From positions 146,878,941-146,942,940 of the forward strand of contig CM030361.1 in assembly GCA_017893485.1 (NCBI GenBank): a stretch of 64,000 nucleotides of DNA, written 5' to 3'. Source of the DNA: Hemerocallis citrina. Lineage: Eukaryota > Streptophyta > Magnoliopsida > Asparagales > Asphodelaceae. The position numbers and the translations under genes are program-made. This document shows, piece after piece, positions 10,861 through 21,345 of the stretch. The notes under the pieces are model-generated. The model did no database searches and had not been told where the DNA came from. It saw only the letters and a list, made by a program, of their open reading frames with translations. Within the stretch, counting starts at the first letter, position 1, and the number at the start of each line of letters is the position of its first letter.

Positions 10861-10941
10861 ACACTGTTACACCCCGAGCAAGATTCCAAACTCCCTTGAG
10901 AACACCGATAAAATCCCGTACGCCATTGAAACAGTAAAACT

Positions 10942-10978
10942 ACTCCTCAAAGGCTGATCACACTCAGTCTTTAGGAGT
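10942..10978 (+). promoter_or_regulatory. Hairpin next to the polypurine tract, element A
   Basis: ACTCCTCAAAGGCTGA pairs with TCAGTCTTTAGGAGT over 15 positions, with one bulged C and one G-T pair; the loop is TCACAC. It overlaps the start of the G-rich polypurine tract. The same structure lies at 26746-26782 in B and 52210-52246 in C. Confidence 0.7.
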
Positions 10979-10986
10979 GGGGGGCT
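10973..10986 (+). promoter_or_regulatory. Polypurine tract of element A
   Basis: AGGAGTGGGGGG directly precedes CTCG and the LTR start TGATATGG at 10989. The same sequence occurs in B (26778-26789) and, in reverse, in C. Confidence 0.8.
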
Positions 10987-10988
10987 CG

Positions 10989-11648
10989 TGATATGGCTAA
11001 AAATAGGATTAAATCGGGACCGTTCACATCGGACCCGAATCTTAAAGCTCAGGGGTAAAACGGTAATTTCACATGCAAATGGGTCCGAAGCGGGTACTGG
11101 GTCTCCTTCTCACAGATCCAATAACCCGCAAACGGATCCACCTCAGCTGGGTACGGGTTTCAACCCGCTACCAACCCGATCCGACAAGATACAATCAAGG
11201 TCCCTGATTAGATCTAAATCAACGGCCATGATTCACAGCTATCTTTTCACTGGGGATTAGGGATTAAATTCCTTAACTGATTATAGGGGATATACCTTAT
11301 CAGATTACATGCCTTATCTGATTGCGAGGAATATTCCTTATCTAATCACGGGGATTACATTCCTAAAACCAGTCCCTAAGACGCCTATAAATACCCCTCA
11401 CCCATCTCCATTAAGAGGTAATCAATCTTTCTCTAGTTAAACGCTCTTTCATAATCATTTCTGGTTACTGACTTGAGCGTCGGAGGGTGCGTCGCCGGGA
11501 TCAACCCCGGTGTCTCGCACTTCCTTGCAGGTGAACGGCGGGAGTCAACGGTCAAGATCCGGCGGAACAGGTTAGGTGTTTGCTATTCAGGTTTTTCACG
11601 AACTCACAAATTCATCTGTTTGCCCCCACACCGAAATTAGCGGCAACA
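10989..11648 (+). repeat. Element A 3' LTR
   Basis: 660 bp, apparently identical to the 5' LTR, including the TATA box (11396-11403). It is followed by the right target duplication AGGGG at 11649-11653. Confidence 0.93.
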
Positions 11649-11653
11649 AGGGG

Positions 11654-13476
11654 TGAAAGTGCAAAACTATTTTCTGGACTTTTCAACAGTGCCGGTTGGA
11701 GTTAAGGAGTCTATTTTGCTTTTAAATCTCAATTTAATCAATTTTATCAAGTTTCCAAGTATAGGAATCTATTTATGTAAAGTTGTATTTTCAAAGGATT
11801 ATTTTGCAAATGTATCTAAAAAACCTAATTCTTCTTTTCCCGGCTATTTAAAAGAAAAACGCAGCCGTCTTTCGCTGCACAACATTGAGTTTTCTTATTT
11901 TTGGAGGATTTGGGAGAAGATTTTGGATCTCGCGAAGGACAGGCATCTTTTCAAGGGATTTCTTCATTTAATGTGAGTGATGTAAATTGTTTGTTGTTTG
12001 TTTTATATATGTGAGTGATATAATTATTTTGTTTGTTCTTTGAATGTTGTATGTGAGTGACATGTTTGTTTTTCTTTTATTTTGTGTATGTTGTATGTGA
12101 GTAATTGATTGGTTGATTGTTTATTTATGTGAGTGATAAAATTAGTTGTTGATCTATGAATGTTTAATGGATCTTGGATATTGAACTTTATTGCTAGAAA
12201 GCATGATTAGGGTTTGAGTAAGACTATGAAAATAATGGATTGGATGGATGAACGATTTGATCTTGAGAAACCTTAGTGGTATGTGATTACAATTTTGATT
12301 ATGGTTATGAGTTGTGGTAGAAATTCAGTTTTTTGAGAAATTCGAATGGAAGAGTTATGAATCAAGAGATCATGTCATGAAAAATTGAAATTTGAGAAAT
12401 TAGTTGAGTTGAGGAGATATACCCAAATTGGGGATTCTTTGAGATTTTGATATTTGTATGGTTTGGATCTGAATACGAACTATATCAGTGAACAATGAAT
12501 TTTGTAAGAAACTCTAATTTTTATTATGTGCACAATCCATGTATTAATTGAAAGAATCAACAAAATCTCTATTTTCATGAATTCAAGCATTTTGATTTAG
12601 TTTTATGGACTATTATATGTCCTACCAGTTGTATTTGGTTATATAAGAAATAAGTTTTTTATCGAAATCGTTTTCATAAAGTAAAACTATGTATCGGTTG
12701 AATTGTGCACAACCAAAATACTGCAGACTGAAGGCCGACAGTCGACTATCGTGAATTCTCAGTCGACTGATACGACCCGGCTGCTATGTTCTTGAGTTTT
12801 CTCGAAATTTCCTTCTTGACAGTCGACCTATACCTTTTACAGTCGACTGGTACACTTAGAATTATATTTTTAAAAGTCATTGTAAATTTCTCTCTGGACA
12901 GTTGACCTATTCCCTTTTCAGTCGACTACTATACTTAGAATAATTTCTTAAAGATTATTGGATTTTCTCTCTGGACAGTCGACCTATGACCTTTACAAGT
13001 CGACTTATAAGACTTAGTTTATTTTTCTTAAGACCATGAAATTCTCTTTCTGGACAGTCGACTTACTCTTGTTATTAGTCGACTGATACTGATGTATTCT
13101 TATAATTTTGAATGATCTTTCAAATGATCTATTCTTTAAATGTTTTGATCTATAACTTATTATTTTATACCTTATCTTCTATTGCACATATGTTTTCAAG
13201 ATGTTAAGTTGAGCAATTTATGTTGGAAAGTTAGTTTGGACATTTGAGTGTGAGTCTCTAGAGGGAGTGTGTGACCCTAGTATACCGGCAGTTGAGTTAT
13301 TTATGTTTGGGCCTGTTGAGGCATTTTAGTTGATCAGTTACTGAGTTAAGTCCGGTAGGGCACATCAACTCTAGAAGATTCGTTAAGTAATTAAATAACC
13401 TAAATGATAAGGACAGGCACTAGTGGTGATATGATGAACGAGAACATGGGTTATGGACCTCATATGGCTTGTGGTG
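11654..13476 (+). repeat. Tekay 3' LTR, middle segment
   Basis: It continues the LTR from 3070 once element A and one copy of AGGGG are removed. CTATTTAAAAG (11844-11854) could be a TATA-type element, followed by CACAACATTGAG. The rest is AT-rich with GTGAGTGATA-like words (11970-12140) and the GTCGAC array (12741-13083). It ends at TGGTG (13472-13476), the left target duplication of element B. No protein is supported. Confidence 0.7.
12741..13083 (+). repeat. ~79-bp repeat with paired GTCGAC sites in the Tekay LTR
   Basis: Five degenerate units. The first GTCGAC of each pair is at 12741, 12822, 12901 (mutated to GTTGAC), 12978 and 13057. The second is at 12762, 12842, 12921, 12999 and 13078, about 20 bases later. 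Units share TCTCTCTGGACAGTCGACCT and CAGTCGACT..TA.ACTTAG. GTCGAC is itself palindromic. Confidence 0.75.
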
Positions 13477-14137
13477 TGATATGGCTAAAAATGGGGTTTA
13501 ATCGGAACCGTCCAAATCGGGCGCGAATCTTGAGACCTGAGGGTAAAACAGTAATTTCACCCACAAAAGGACCAAAACGGATATTGGATCTGCCCTCCTA
13601 GGGCCCAATAATCCGCGAATGGATCCACCACCAAGAGGGTGCGGGTCTCAACCCGCTGCGCACCCAATCCATCAAGATAGAGTCAGGGTCCCTGATTAAA
13701 TACGATCAACGGCCCTGATGGACATCTACCTTTTCACGGGGGATTAGGGATTAAATTCCTTATCTGATTACAGGGAATATATATTATCAGATTACCTTCC
13801 TCATCTGATTATGGAGGACATACCTTATCAAATCACGGGGGTTACATTCCTAATCCGTTCCCTAAGACGCCTATAAATACCCCCCATCCATCTCCATTAA
13901 GAGGTAATCAACTCTTCACCAGTTTTTGTGCTCATTCATAGTCTTCTTAGATTACTGACTTGAGCGTCGGAGGGTGCGTCGCCGGGAACAACCCCGGTGT
14001 CTCGCACTTTTTGCAGGTGCACGGCGGGAACGACGAACGGGGCCCGACGGAACAGGTACGCAGGTTTTCCTATTCAGTTTCCCCCAAGAATCCACAAGTT
14101 CTATCTGTTTGCCCCCACACCAAATTTAGCGGCAACA
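13477..14137 (+). repeat. Element B 5' LTR
   Basis: TGATATGGC...GCGGCAACA with TATAAATA at 13872-13879. By eye the 3' LTR differs by three C-to-T changes: GAACCGTCC/GAACTGTCC, AAATACCCC/AAATATCCC and TCCCCCAAG/TCCCCTAAG. Confidence 0.92.
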
Positions 14138-14140
14138 GAT

Positions 14141-14158
14141 TGGCGCCGTCTGTGGGAA
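14141..14158 (+). promoter_or_regulatory. Primer-binding site of element B
   Basis: TGGCGCCGTCTGTGGGAA, three bases after the 5' LTR. Identical to the site in element A. Confidence 0.78.
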
Positions 14159-14209
14159 ACAAACGAATAGAGACCTCTCCCCTTCCCGGTGAACAGGTTT
14201 TCTCCTGCC

Positions 14210-17200
14210 ATGCCGCCTCGCAAAGTTAGATCTAGGGGCTCCAACCGAGCGCCCAACCCTGACCAGCAAGAAGTCCTTCCTGATCCCGCTCAGCAACAAG
14301 GGCAACTCCTTCCTACCATAGAAGAGCCGCTCCAACGGAACCCTCCACCTCCTGATCCAAAGGGGCCTAACCCCCAGAAACAGCCCCTTCACCAAGAGAA
14401 CATCTCCATCCACAACGCCTCCAGTGCTTCCATGGCCTCCCATCATCCCCGGGCCTCTGGTCGCCACAATGCCCCTCCCAAACGCCCGGAAGATGATGAC
14501 CTTCGTCGCCATCTGGATGAAAAGCGGGCTCGGGGGGAAGCCTCCCGCCAGCAAGAGCGATCCCCCCGTCACCGAGAGCACAGGAGGTCCCCCATCCGAA
14601 AAGGAAGAAAGGACTCCCCCGATTATCACCGAAGAAGGCACTCTCCCGCAGGTCGGCAGCAGCCTAGGAACAATGAGGCACCCATCACCCGTGCCGAGTT
14701 CCAGCAGTTCCAAGCAATGGTACAACAGGCCCTCAACCTCCGTCAAAATCCCAATGAGCCGAGGGCCCTATCCCCTCCTCCGGTCCGAAGCCCTCGCCAA
14801 CGGTCCCCCTCTCCTCGTCCTGCACCAACCAACTCCCGGCGCACCCCGAGTCCTCGTCGCTCCCGAAGTGACCGCCGCCGCAGCCCTCGCTCCCCCTCAT
14901 ACGAAGACGAGTCCCGTGGTCCGGCGAATTACCGTCGGAGGGATGACATCATGGACCGCCGTCTCAACGAGGTGGAAAAGCTCCTGGGTCAGATAAACCG
15001 AGAAGAGGAACTCAGGGGGAGGACCCTACGTCCTAGCCGGCCCCCGTTCTCCCGAACCATAGTGGATGCCCCTGTACCGTTCGGTTTCAAACCTCCCCAA
15101 TTCGAGAATTACACCGGTGAGACCGATCCAGTTGATCACATCGAAGGCTTTAAGACTTTAATGCTCCTCCACCAAGCTTCCGATGCCCTCCTCTGCAAAA
15201 CATTCCCCGCGACACTCAAAGGTCCGGCTCGAGAATGGTACTCTCGTCTTGCCCCGGCGTCGATATTCTCCTTTGAACAGTTCGAAACCCTCTTCATCAC
15301 CCACTTTGTCAGCAGCCGAAGGACCGAGAAAACCAGCATCTCACTATTGCACCTCCGTCAGCAAAAGGGGGAAAAACTGAGGGACTACGTGAAGAGGTTC
15401 ACAGCCGAAGCTAGAACTATTGCCTCCCTCGACCAATCGGTCGCTACCGCAGCATTCCAATCCAACATTCTCAATTCCAACCTCCGCTCCTCCCTTGCCA
15501 AGAAACCCCCACATGACTTTTCCGACCTTCTTCTTCGCACCGAAAAGTACATTCGGGCCGAAGAGGCCGAGCAACCACCCAACTGGGAAGTGCCCGCCTC
15601 CGGGCTTAAAAGGAAGGGGGCAGAAGAAGAAGGAGCCAAGAAGCTCCAGAAGGATAATGCCGGCCAGCGCCGACCTCCCCCTAGATTTGAGAAGTTCACT
15701 CCCCTCAACGCTAACCTCTCGGCCATCTTCATGAAGGTCGAAAAAGACGGGGTCTTGCCTCCAGCTCCCAAAATGAATACTCCCGCCAAGAGAAGAGATA
15801 AAGAGAAATGGTGCCGCTATCACCGGGACCACGGGCATGACACCAACGACTGTCGTGCTCTGAGGAACGAGATCGAAGCCCTTATCCAGAGGGGACAGCT
15901 AACGAAGTTTGTAAAAAAGGACCGAGCCGAGCTCCCTCCCCCGCCTCGGGGGGCTAACAAGCGTCCGGAAAGAGAAGAGACGCCAGACTTCGAGGAAGAG
16001 CGAGTCCTCCACCTCATCCATGGGGGTCCGATGGGAGGCTCCTCGAACTCCTCCCGAAAAGCGTTTATCAGAGAGGTCAATTCAGTCCGAACCACGCCTC
16101 CTCCCAAGGGCCTCGGAGTGCCAGTTACCTTCTCCGACGAAGATCTCGAGGGAGTCCGTATCCCACATTGTGACGCTCTCGTCATCAGCCTCCACATGGC
16201 AAATTTCAAAGTGGAGAGGATCTTAGTTGACAACGGCAGCTCCGTCAACATCCTATTCCTCTCCGCTTTCAAAGGCCTAAAGCTCTCCAGAGACAGACTC
16301 AAACCCGCCGGTTACACTCTCCATGGGTTCACGGGGGTTCCGGTAACTATAGAAGGGGTGATCACCCTCGATGTAACTGCCGGACAAACCCCTACCACCA
16401 GGACGGAGCCGATGGACTTCATGGTAGTGGATGTTCCCGCTGCCTACAACGTCATTTTGGGCAGGCCCGGCCTCGCGGCTCTGGAAGCAGTTCCCTCGGC
16501 ATATCATCTGAAGATGAAGTTTCCCACCCGATCCGGGGTCGGAGAAGTAAGGGGAAATCAGGAGCAGGCCCGGAAATGCTACATGACTTCGACCCTTGGG
16601 CCCGTCCTCTCTTTAGAGACCCTGGAGATTCCCCAAGATTCCACAAGACCGACCTCCGAGCCAGCGGACGAACTGGAGGAGGTGCTCTTCTCCGAACAAG
16701 AGCCGACCCGCAAGTTCTTCGTAAGCAAGACCCTCCCGTCCGCCCTATACTCAGATATTGTGAAATGCATCCGATCCAATCAAGACCTCTTCGCATGGTC
16801 CGCAGCTGACATGCCCGGTATCTCCGAAGAACTCTTAGTCCACCGCCTGAGTGTTGATCCGGGTTCCAAACCGGTTCAGCAGAAGAGGCGTAAGTTCGCC
16901 CCCGAGCGACAGCTCGCTATCAAAGAGGAGGTAGATAAGTTGCTGAAGGCCCGATTCATACAGGAAGTAAACTATCCTGAATGGTTATCAAACGTAGTAA
17001 TGGTGAAGAAGTCCAACGGAACTTGGAGAATTTGCATTGATTTCACCGACCTCAACAAAGCCTGTCCTAAAGATCCCTTCCCTCTACCGAGCATCGACAC
17101 TCTGATTGACGCAACCTCGGGACATGAGCTTCTAAGCTTCATGGACGCTTTCTCGGGTTACAATCAGATAAGGATGTTCCCGCCGGATATCCCAAAGACG

Positions 17201-19957
17201 TCTTTTGTAACCGACCAAGGCCTTTACTGCTACAGGGTCATGCCATTCGGCCTAAAGAACGCAGGGGCAACATACCAGCGCCTCGTCAACAAAGTTTTTC
17301 AGGCTCAGATCGGCAGAAACATGGAAGTGTACGTCGATGACATGCTGGTGAAAAGCATCCGAGGTGTTGATCATGTGACCGACCTCCAAGAAGCATTTGA
17401 TGTTTTAAGAAGGAACAATATGAGACTCAACCCGAACAAGTGTGCGTTCGGCGTCTCATCAGGCAAGTTCCTCGGCTTTATGGTTAGCCAACGAGGAATA
17501 GAGGCGAATCCGGAGAAGATCAAGGCCATACTGGACATGGCCCCCCCTAGAAATGTCAAAGAAGTTCAGAGGTTGACTGGCCGCCTAGCCGCCATAGGGC
17601 GCTTCCTGTCGAAGTCCGGGGAGAAGTGCCTCCCGTTCTTCAAAGCCCTCAGGGGGGCTAAAGGATTCGAGTGGGGGCAGCAGCAACAAGACTCCTTTGA
17701 CCAGCTCAAAGCCTACCTCGTCAATCCACCTCTCCTTAGCAAACCAGTACCCGGCGAACCGCTCTACCTCTACCTTGCAGCTTCCGAACAGACGCTCAGT
17801 GCGGTCTTAGTTAGAGAAGAAGAAAGGGCTCAGAAGCCCATATACTACGTCAGCAAGGTGCTCCGGGATGCCGAACTCCGGTACCCGAAGATTGAGAAAA
17901 TGGCGTATGCCCTGGTAATGGCCGCGAGAAAACTTAGACCCTACTTTCAGTCCCATTCGATGGTCGTCCTTACCGACCAGCCGCTGAAACAGATTCTTCA
18001 CAAACCCGAGACTTCTGGTCACCTCATGAAGTGGTCGATCGAGCTGAGCCAGCACGATATAACTTATCAGCCTCGGACTGCAATCAAGGCACAGGCACTG
18101 GCCGAATTCATAGTTGAGACTACAATCCCCGAGTCTAGCCAAGCAGCAAAGGGGCCCCCCGTCTGGACGGTCTACGTTGACGGGTCCTCTTGTAACGAGG
18201 GAAGCGGAGCAGGAGTCATCCTGGCGGGACCAGATGACTTCATCCTCCAATACTCCCTCAGGATAAATTTCAAAGCCTCGAACAACGAGGCCGAATACGA
18301 AGCACTAATAGCCGGGCTTCGAATGGCCCGAAATGCTGGGGCACATCGGCTACAGATTTTCAGCGACTCCCAGTTGATTGTTAACCAGGTCCTCGGCGAG
18401 TATGAAGCCCGCGACGATAGAATGGCTAAATACCTGTCCAAAGTAAAGAGCCTCATGGCGCTGATCGACGAGGCCCTCATCCAAAGGATCCCTCGGGAAG
18501 AAAATGCTCAGGCTGACGCCCTATCCAAGTTAGCCTCCTCCTCCCTTCAAGGTCTGGAACAGACTGTTTTGATAGAAGTCCTCCTGAAGCCGAGCATAGA
18601 GGACGAAGCGCCAGACTCCGTTGAAGCATTGCCCGTCCTCCTCGAAGACAACTGGATGAAACCCATTGTCGAATTCCTGAGGAACGGACTCCTCCCTGAA
18701 GATCCGAGGGAAGCACGAAGAATCAGGGCCCGAGCCGAGCATTTTTCTTTACTCGAAGGCGTCTTATACAAACGCTCCTTCACCCAAGCGGATGGTCGAC
18801 CGTATCTAAGGTGCCTCTCCCCCGAGCAAGCCGACTATGCCCTGCAAGAGCTCCATGAGGGAATCGGCGGAGCCCATTCTGGATCCAGGGCTCTAGCGCG
18901 CAAGGTATTGAACTATGGATATTACTGGCCCACTCTCCTACGGGACGCCGAACGACACGTTCGGCAGTGCAGCTCCTGCCAAAAGTATGCAGACATCCGA
19001 CGCCTTCCACAGGCACCGCTAACCTCACTATCAAGTCCCGTTCCCTTCGCTATGTGGGGGATGGATTTACTGGGACCATTTCCTCCAGCCCCCGGACAGC
19101 TAAAGTTCCTAGTCGTGGCAGTCGACTATTTCTCTAAGTGGATAGAAGCCGAGCCCCTGGCTACGATCACCAAACATAGGGTCGTTCAATTCTTCTGGAA
19201 AAATGTGATTTGCCGGTTCGGCGTTCCCCGAGTCATAATCACAGATAACGGGACACAGTTTACTGGAGCCGCCTTCCGAGCCTTGTGTGAAGACCTTTCC
19301 ATACAACACCGATTCTCCTCTGTCTCCCATCCCCAGTCGAATGGCCAGGCTGAGAATGCCAACCGACAGATTCTTGCGGGAATCAAGAAGAGGTTAGACA
19401 AGTGTTCCAAGGGACTATGGGTCGATCAGCTGCCGAACATACTCTGGAATCACCGCACCACCAAGCGGACCCCAACAGGCGAGAGCCCATTTAATCTCAC
19501 CTATGGGGCCGAAGCCATCATCCCCCTAGAAGTCGGGATACCCTCTCCTCGCCTGATCGCTTATGAAGAAGAGCAGAATGCTAGAGAACTCAGAACAAGC
19601 CTAGATCTGATAGACGAGATCCGAGAGAGAGCTGCCATACGCCAGCAAGCTTACCGAAGAAGGATCGAGCTGGCATACAACAAAAGAGTCCGCCCAACGG
19701 ACCTCAAAGAAGGGGATTTAGTCCTTCGGAAGTTGGCCATCTCATTCCCCGGGCAGAAAAGCAAGCTGGCCCCGAACTGGGAGGGACCGTACAAGATCTC
19801 GAAAGTAATCCGCCCCGGTACGTACAAGCTAGAGGACCTCGAAGGCAGAGAAATTCCTAGGACTTGGAACGCCGACCATCTTTTGAAATACCAAGAGAAG
19901 GCAACCACGTCTCTCCAAGTAACTCGAGATGTCGAACCGTTCCCTTCCTTTCTCTAG
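14210..19957 (+). CDS. gag-pol: Gag-Pol polyprotein of element B (Tat lineage), intact
   Basis: The ATG at 14210 ([10 protein letters not shown]) is chosen because it matches the gag start of element A; the frame is open a few codons upstream only through GTG. The frame encodes about 1915 residues without a break. Order with rough positions: Arg/Pro/Ser-rich gag N-terminus; gag core (about 300-450); a zinc-knuckle-like [14 protein letters not shown] (about 535); aspartic protease with LVDNGSS (about 674); reverse transcriptase with YVDD (about 1041); gypsy RNase H; a second RNase H starting YVDGSS (about 1321) with DSQ and ADALSKLAS motifs; integrase with an H..H..CSSC zinc site, then WGMD, TDNG and ENANR carrying the D-D-E residues (about 1616, 1678, 1714). 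It ends in an integrase C-terminal [10 protein letters not shown] block with no chromodomain. It makes and integrates element DNA. Gag and pol are fused in one frame, so dosage must be set after translation or by splicing. Confidence 0.93.
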   Translation: MPPRKVRSRGSNRAPNPDQQEVLPDPAQQQGQLLPTIEEPLQRNPPPPDPKGPNPQKQPLHQENISIHNASSASMASHHPRASGRHNAPPKRPEDDDLRRHLDEKRARGEASRQQERSPRHREHRRSPIRKGRKDSPDYHRRRHSPAGRQQPRNNEAPITRAEFQQFQAMVQQALNLRQNPNEPRALSPPPVRSPRQRSPSPRPAPTNSRRTPSPRRSRSDRRRSPRSPSYEDESRGPANYRRRDDIMDRRLNEVEKLLGQINREEELRGRTLRPSRPPFSRTIVDAPVPFGFKPPQFENYTGETDPVDHIEGFKTLMLLHQASDALLCKTFPATLKGPAREWYSRLAPASIFSFEQFETLFITHFVSSRRTEKTSISLLHLRQQKGEKLRDYVKRFTAEARTIASLDQSVATAAFQSNILNSNLRSSLAKKPPHDFSDLLLRTEKYIRAEEAEQPPNWEVPASGLKRKGAEEEGAKKLQKDNAGQRRPPPRFEKFTPLNANLSAIFMKVEKDGVLPPAPKMNTPAKRRDKEKWCRYHRDHGHDTNDCRALRNEIEALIQRGQLTKFVKKDRAELPPPPRGANKRPEREETPDFEEERVLHLIHGGPMGGSSNSSRKAFIREVNSVRTTPPPKGLGVPVTFSDEDLEGVRIPHCDALVISLHMANFKVERILVDNGSSVNILFLSAFKGLKLSRDRLKPAGYTLHGFTGVPVTIEGVITLDVTAGQTPTTRTEPMDFMVVDVPAAYNVILGRPGLAALEAVPSAYHLKMKFPTRSGVGEVRGNQEQARKCYMTSTLGPVLSLETLEIPQDSTRPTSEPADELEEVLFSEQEPTRKFFVSKTLPSALYSDIVKCIRSNQDLFAWSAADMPGISEELLVHRLSVDPGSKPVQQKRRKFAPERQLAIKEEVDKLLKARFIQEVNYPEWLSNVVMVKKSNGTWRICIDFTDLNKACPKDPFPLPSIDTLIDATSGHELLSFMDAFSGYNQIRMFPPDIPKTSFVTDQGLYCYRVMPFGLKNAGATYQRLVNKVFQAQIGRNMEVYVDDMLVKSIRGVDHVTDLQEAFDVLRRNNMRLNPNKCAFGVSSGKFLGFMVSQRGIEANPEKIKAILDMAPPRNVKEVQRLTGRLAAIGRFLSKSGEKCLPFFKALRGAKGFEWGQQQQDSFDQLKAYLVNPPLLSKPVPGEPLYLYLAASEQTLSAVLVREEERAQKPIYYVSKVLRDAELRYPKIEKMAYALVMAARKLRPYFQSHSMVVLTDQPLKQILHKPETSGHLMKWSIELSQHDITYQPRTAIKAQALAEFIVETTIPESSQAAKGPPVWTVYVDGSSCNEGSGAGVILAGPDDFILQYSLRINFKASNNEAEYEALIAGLRMARNAGAHRLQIFSDSQLIVNQVLGEYEARDDRMAKYLSKVKSLMALIDEALIQRIPREENAQADALSKLASSSLQGLEQTVLIEVLLKPSIEDEAPDSVEALPVLLEDNWMKPIVEFLRNGLLPEDPREARRIRARAEHFSLLEGVLYKRSFTQADGRPYLRCLSPEQADYALQELHEGIGGAHSGSRALARKVLNYGYYWPTLLRDAERHVRQCSSCQKYADIRRLPQAPLTSLSSPVPFAMWGMDLLGPFPPAPGQLKFLVVAVDYFSKWIEAEPLATITKHRVVQFFWKNVICRFGVPRVIITDNGTQFTGAAFRALCEDLSIQHRFSSVSHPQSNGQAENANRQILAGIKKRLDKCSKGLWVDQLPNILWNHRTTKRTPTGESPFNLTYGAEAIIPLEVGIPSPRLIAYEEEQNARELRTSLDLIDEIRERAAIRQQAYRRRIELAYNKRVRPTDLKEGDLVLRKLAISFPGQKSKLAPNWEGPYKISKVIRPGTYKLEDLEGREIPRTWNADHLLKYQEKATTSLQVTRDVEPFPSFL

Positions 19958-20037
19958 TCATAGTTTGTCCTTTTGTTCTTTCTTCTATTATTGTAATAAC
20001 GGCTAGCAACTTTAGAAGCAGCCGATCATTAGTTGTT

Positions 20038-20043
20038 AATAAA
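20038..20043 (+). terminator. Poly(A) signal after element B gag-pol
   Basis: AATAAA about 80 bases after the gag-pol stop, before the 209-bp array. The matching place in C (minus strand, TTTATT at 58345-58350) is kept. It may end a subgenomic sense RNA ahead of the antisense genes. Confidence 0.45.
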
Positions 20044-20105
20044 TGAAGTTTCTTCATGTTTTCGCTACTATTACATCCCTCTGCTTGTAACTCTTTAATG
20101 TCACA

Positions 20106-21020
20106 ATGGTTCCGGAGTCCAACACTTGGCTCGAGTCTACTTCGCGAGCTCGCTCCTAAGCGAGCTAGAAGTAGCTCGCCATTCGAAAATGCTCCCACAG
20201 CCGTTGAATGGTACGGAGTCCAACACTTGGTTCGACCCTACTCCGCAAGCTCGCTCCCAAGCGAGCTAGGGTAGTTCGCCATTCGAAATTGCTCCTACAC
20301 CCCTTAAACCGACAATGGTTCCGGAGTCCAACACTTGGCTCGAGTCTACTTCGCGAGCTCGCTCCTAAGCGAGCTAGAAGTAGCTCGCCATTCGAAAATG
20401 CTCCCACAGCCGTTGAATGGTACGGAGTCCAACACTTGGTTCGACCCTACTCCGCAAGCTCGCTCCCAAGCGAGCTAGGGTAGTTCGCCATTCGAAATTG
20501 CTCCTACACCCCTTAAACTGACAATGGCTCCGGAGTCCAACACTTGGCTCGAGTCTACTTCGCGAGCTCGCTCCTAAGCGAGCTAGAAGTAGCTCGCCAT
20601 TCGAAAATGCTCCCACAGCCGTTGAATGGTACGGAGTCCAACACTTGGTTCGACCCTACTCCGCAAGCTCGCTCCCAAGCGAGCTAGGGTAGTTCGCCAT
20701 TCGAAATTGCTCCTACACCCCTTAAACTGACAATGGTTCCGGAGTCCAACACTTGGCTCGAGTCTACTTCGCGAGCTCGCTCCTAAGCGAGCTAGAAGTA
20801 GCTCGCCATTCGAAAATGCTCCCACAGCCGTTGAATGGTACGGAGTCCAACACTTGGTTCGACCCTACTCCGCAAGCTCGCTCCTAAGCGAGCTAGAAGT
20901 AGCTCGCCATTCGAAATTGCTCCTACACCGCTTAAACTGACAATGGTTCCGGAGTCCAACACTCGGTTCGACTCTACTCCGCAAGTTCGCTCCTAAACGA
21001 GCTAGCTATAGCTCACCGTC
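20106..21020 (+). repeat. 209-bp tandem hairpin array of element B
   Basis: Units start ATGG.TCCGGAGTCCAACAC at 20106, 20315, 20524 and 20733, with a partial fifth from 20943. Each unit is two ~104-bp half-units. Half a holds a 38-base hairpin (first at 20137-20174): CTACTTC, then AGCTCGCT, loop CCTA, AGCGAGCT, then GAAGTAG. Half b holds AGCTCGCT, loop CCCA, AGCGAGCT inside CTACTCC/GGGTAG. Short open frames repeat at the 209-base period and are not genes. The array separates convergent sense and antisense coding blocks. Degenerate sequence continues to about 21130. Confidence 0.92.
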
Positions 21021-21204
21021 CTAAAACACTCCGACGACGCTAACCTGATCAACCCAGTGTACAACTTGACTTGACATTACTTTGCGATTTCACCCATGTT
21101 CGACCTAAAAGAAGCTCGCCATTCGGAGTTCGACAGTTTAGAAGTCACGCCATGACAGACAACATTCACATGAAAAAAAAACACGCAAGTTCGGCAATAA
21201 CGCA

Positions 21205-21210
21205 TTTATT
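21205..21210 (-). terminator. Poly(A) signal of the antisense genes, element B
   Basis: TTTATT on the plus strand reads AATAAA on the minus strand (ATCAATAAATGC), about 136 bases after the antisense stop at 21346. Element C keeps it (57075-57080, ATCAATAAAAG). Confidence 0.6.
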
Positions 21211-21345
21211 GATGAAACAGGTGTGATACAAAGGCGAACACAAACGGGAGCACGACTCAACAAAGGAAATTTACAATACCGACTCGTCACACTTAACGAA
21301 AAGCAAAAAAAAAGAGGGAGCAAAGAACTCGCAGAACCGACCACT

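Larger units (their letters stand above)
3071..11648 (+). mobile_element. Element A: non-autonomous Tat-type LTR retrotransposon with repeat arrays
   Basis: Two 660-bp LTRs (3071-3730, 10989-11648) look identical base for base when read side by side. They are flanked by the 5-bp duplication AGGGG (3066-3070, 11649-11653). A primer site follows the left LTR and a G-rich polypurine tract precedes the right one. Between them is a gag N-terminal remnant, then 117-bp, 214-bp and ~570-660-bp repeats. No protease, reverse transcriptase, RNase H or integrase is visible in any frame. LTR start and end, primer site, gag start (MPPRK) and the hairpin before the polypurine tract match element B. This is therefore a very young deletion derivative that must be mobilised in trans. 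Confidence 0.9.

Noticed and set aside
14210..19957. Element B as an integrated pararetrovirus
   Set aside because: It has LTRs, a primer site, integrase and a target duplication, and no movement or coat protein of such viruses.
20137..20174. Hairpins as bacterial-type transcription terminators
   Set aside because: No T-run follows and the organism is a plant; GC hairpins of this kind are read here as RNA structure or repeat units.
20106..21020. 209-bp and 117-bp arrays as centromeric satellite
   Set aside because: Copy number is small and they sit at fixed places inside LTR elements. They could seed satellites, but that is not shown here.
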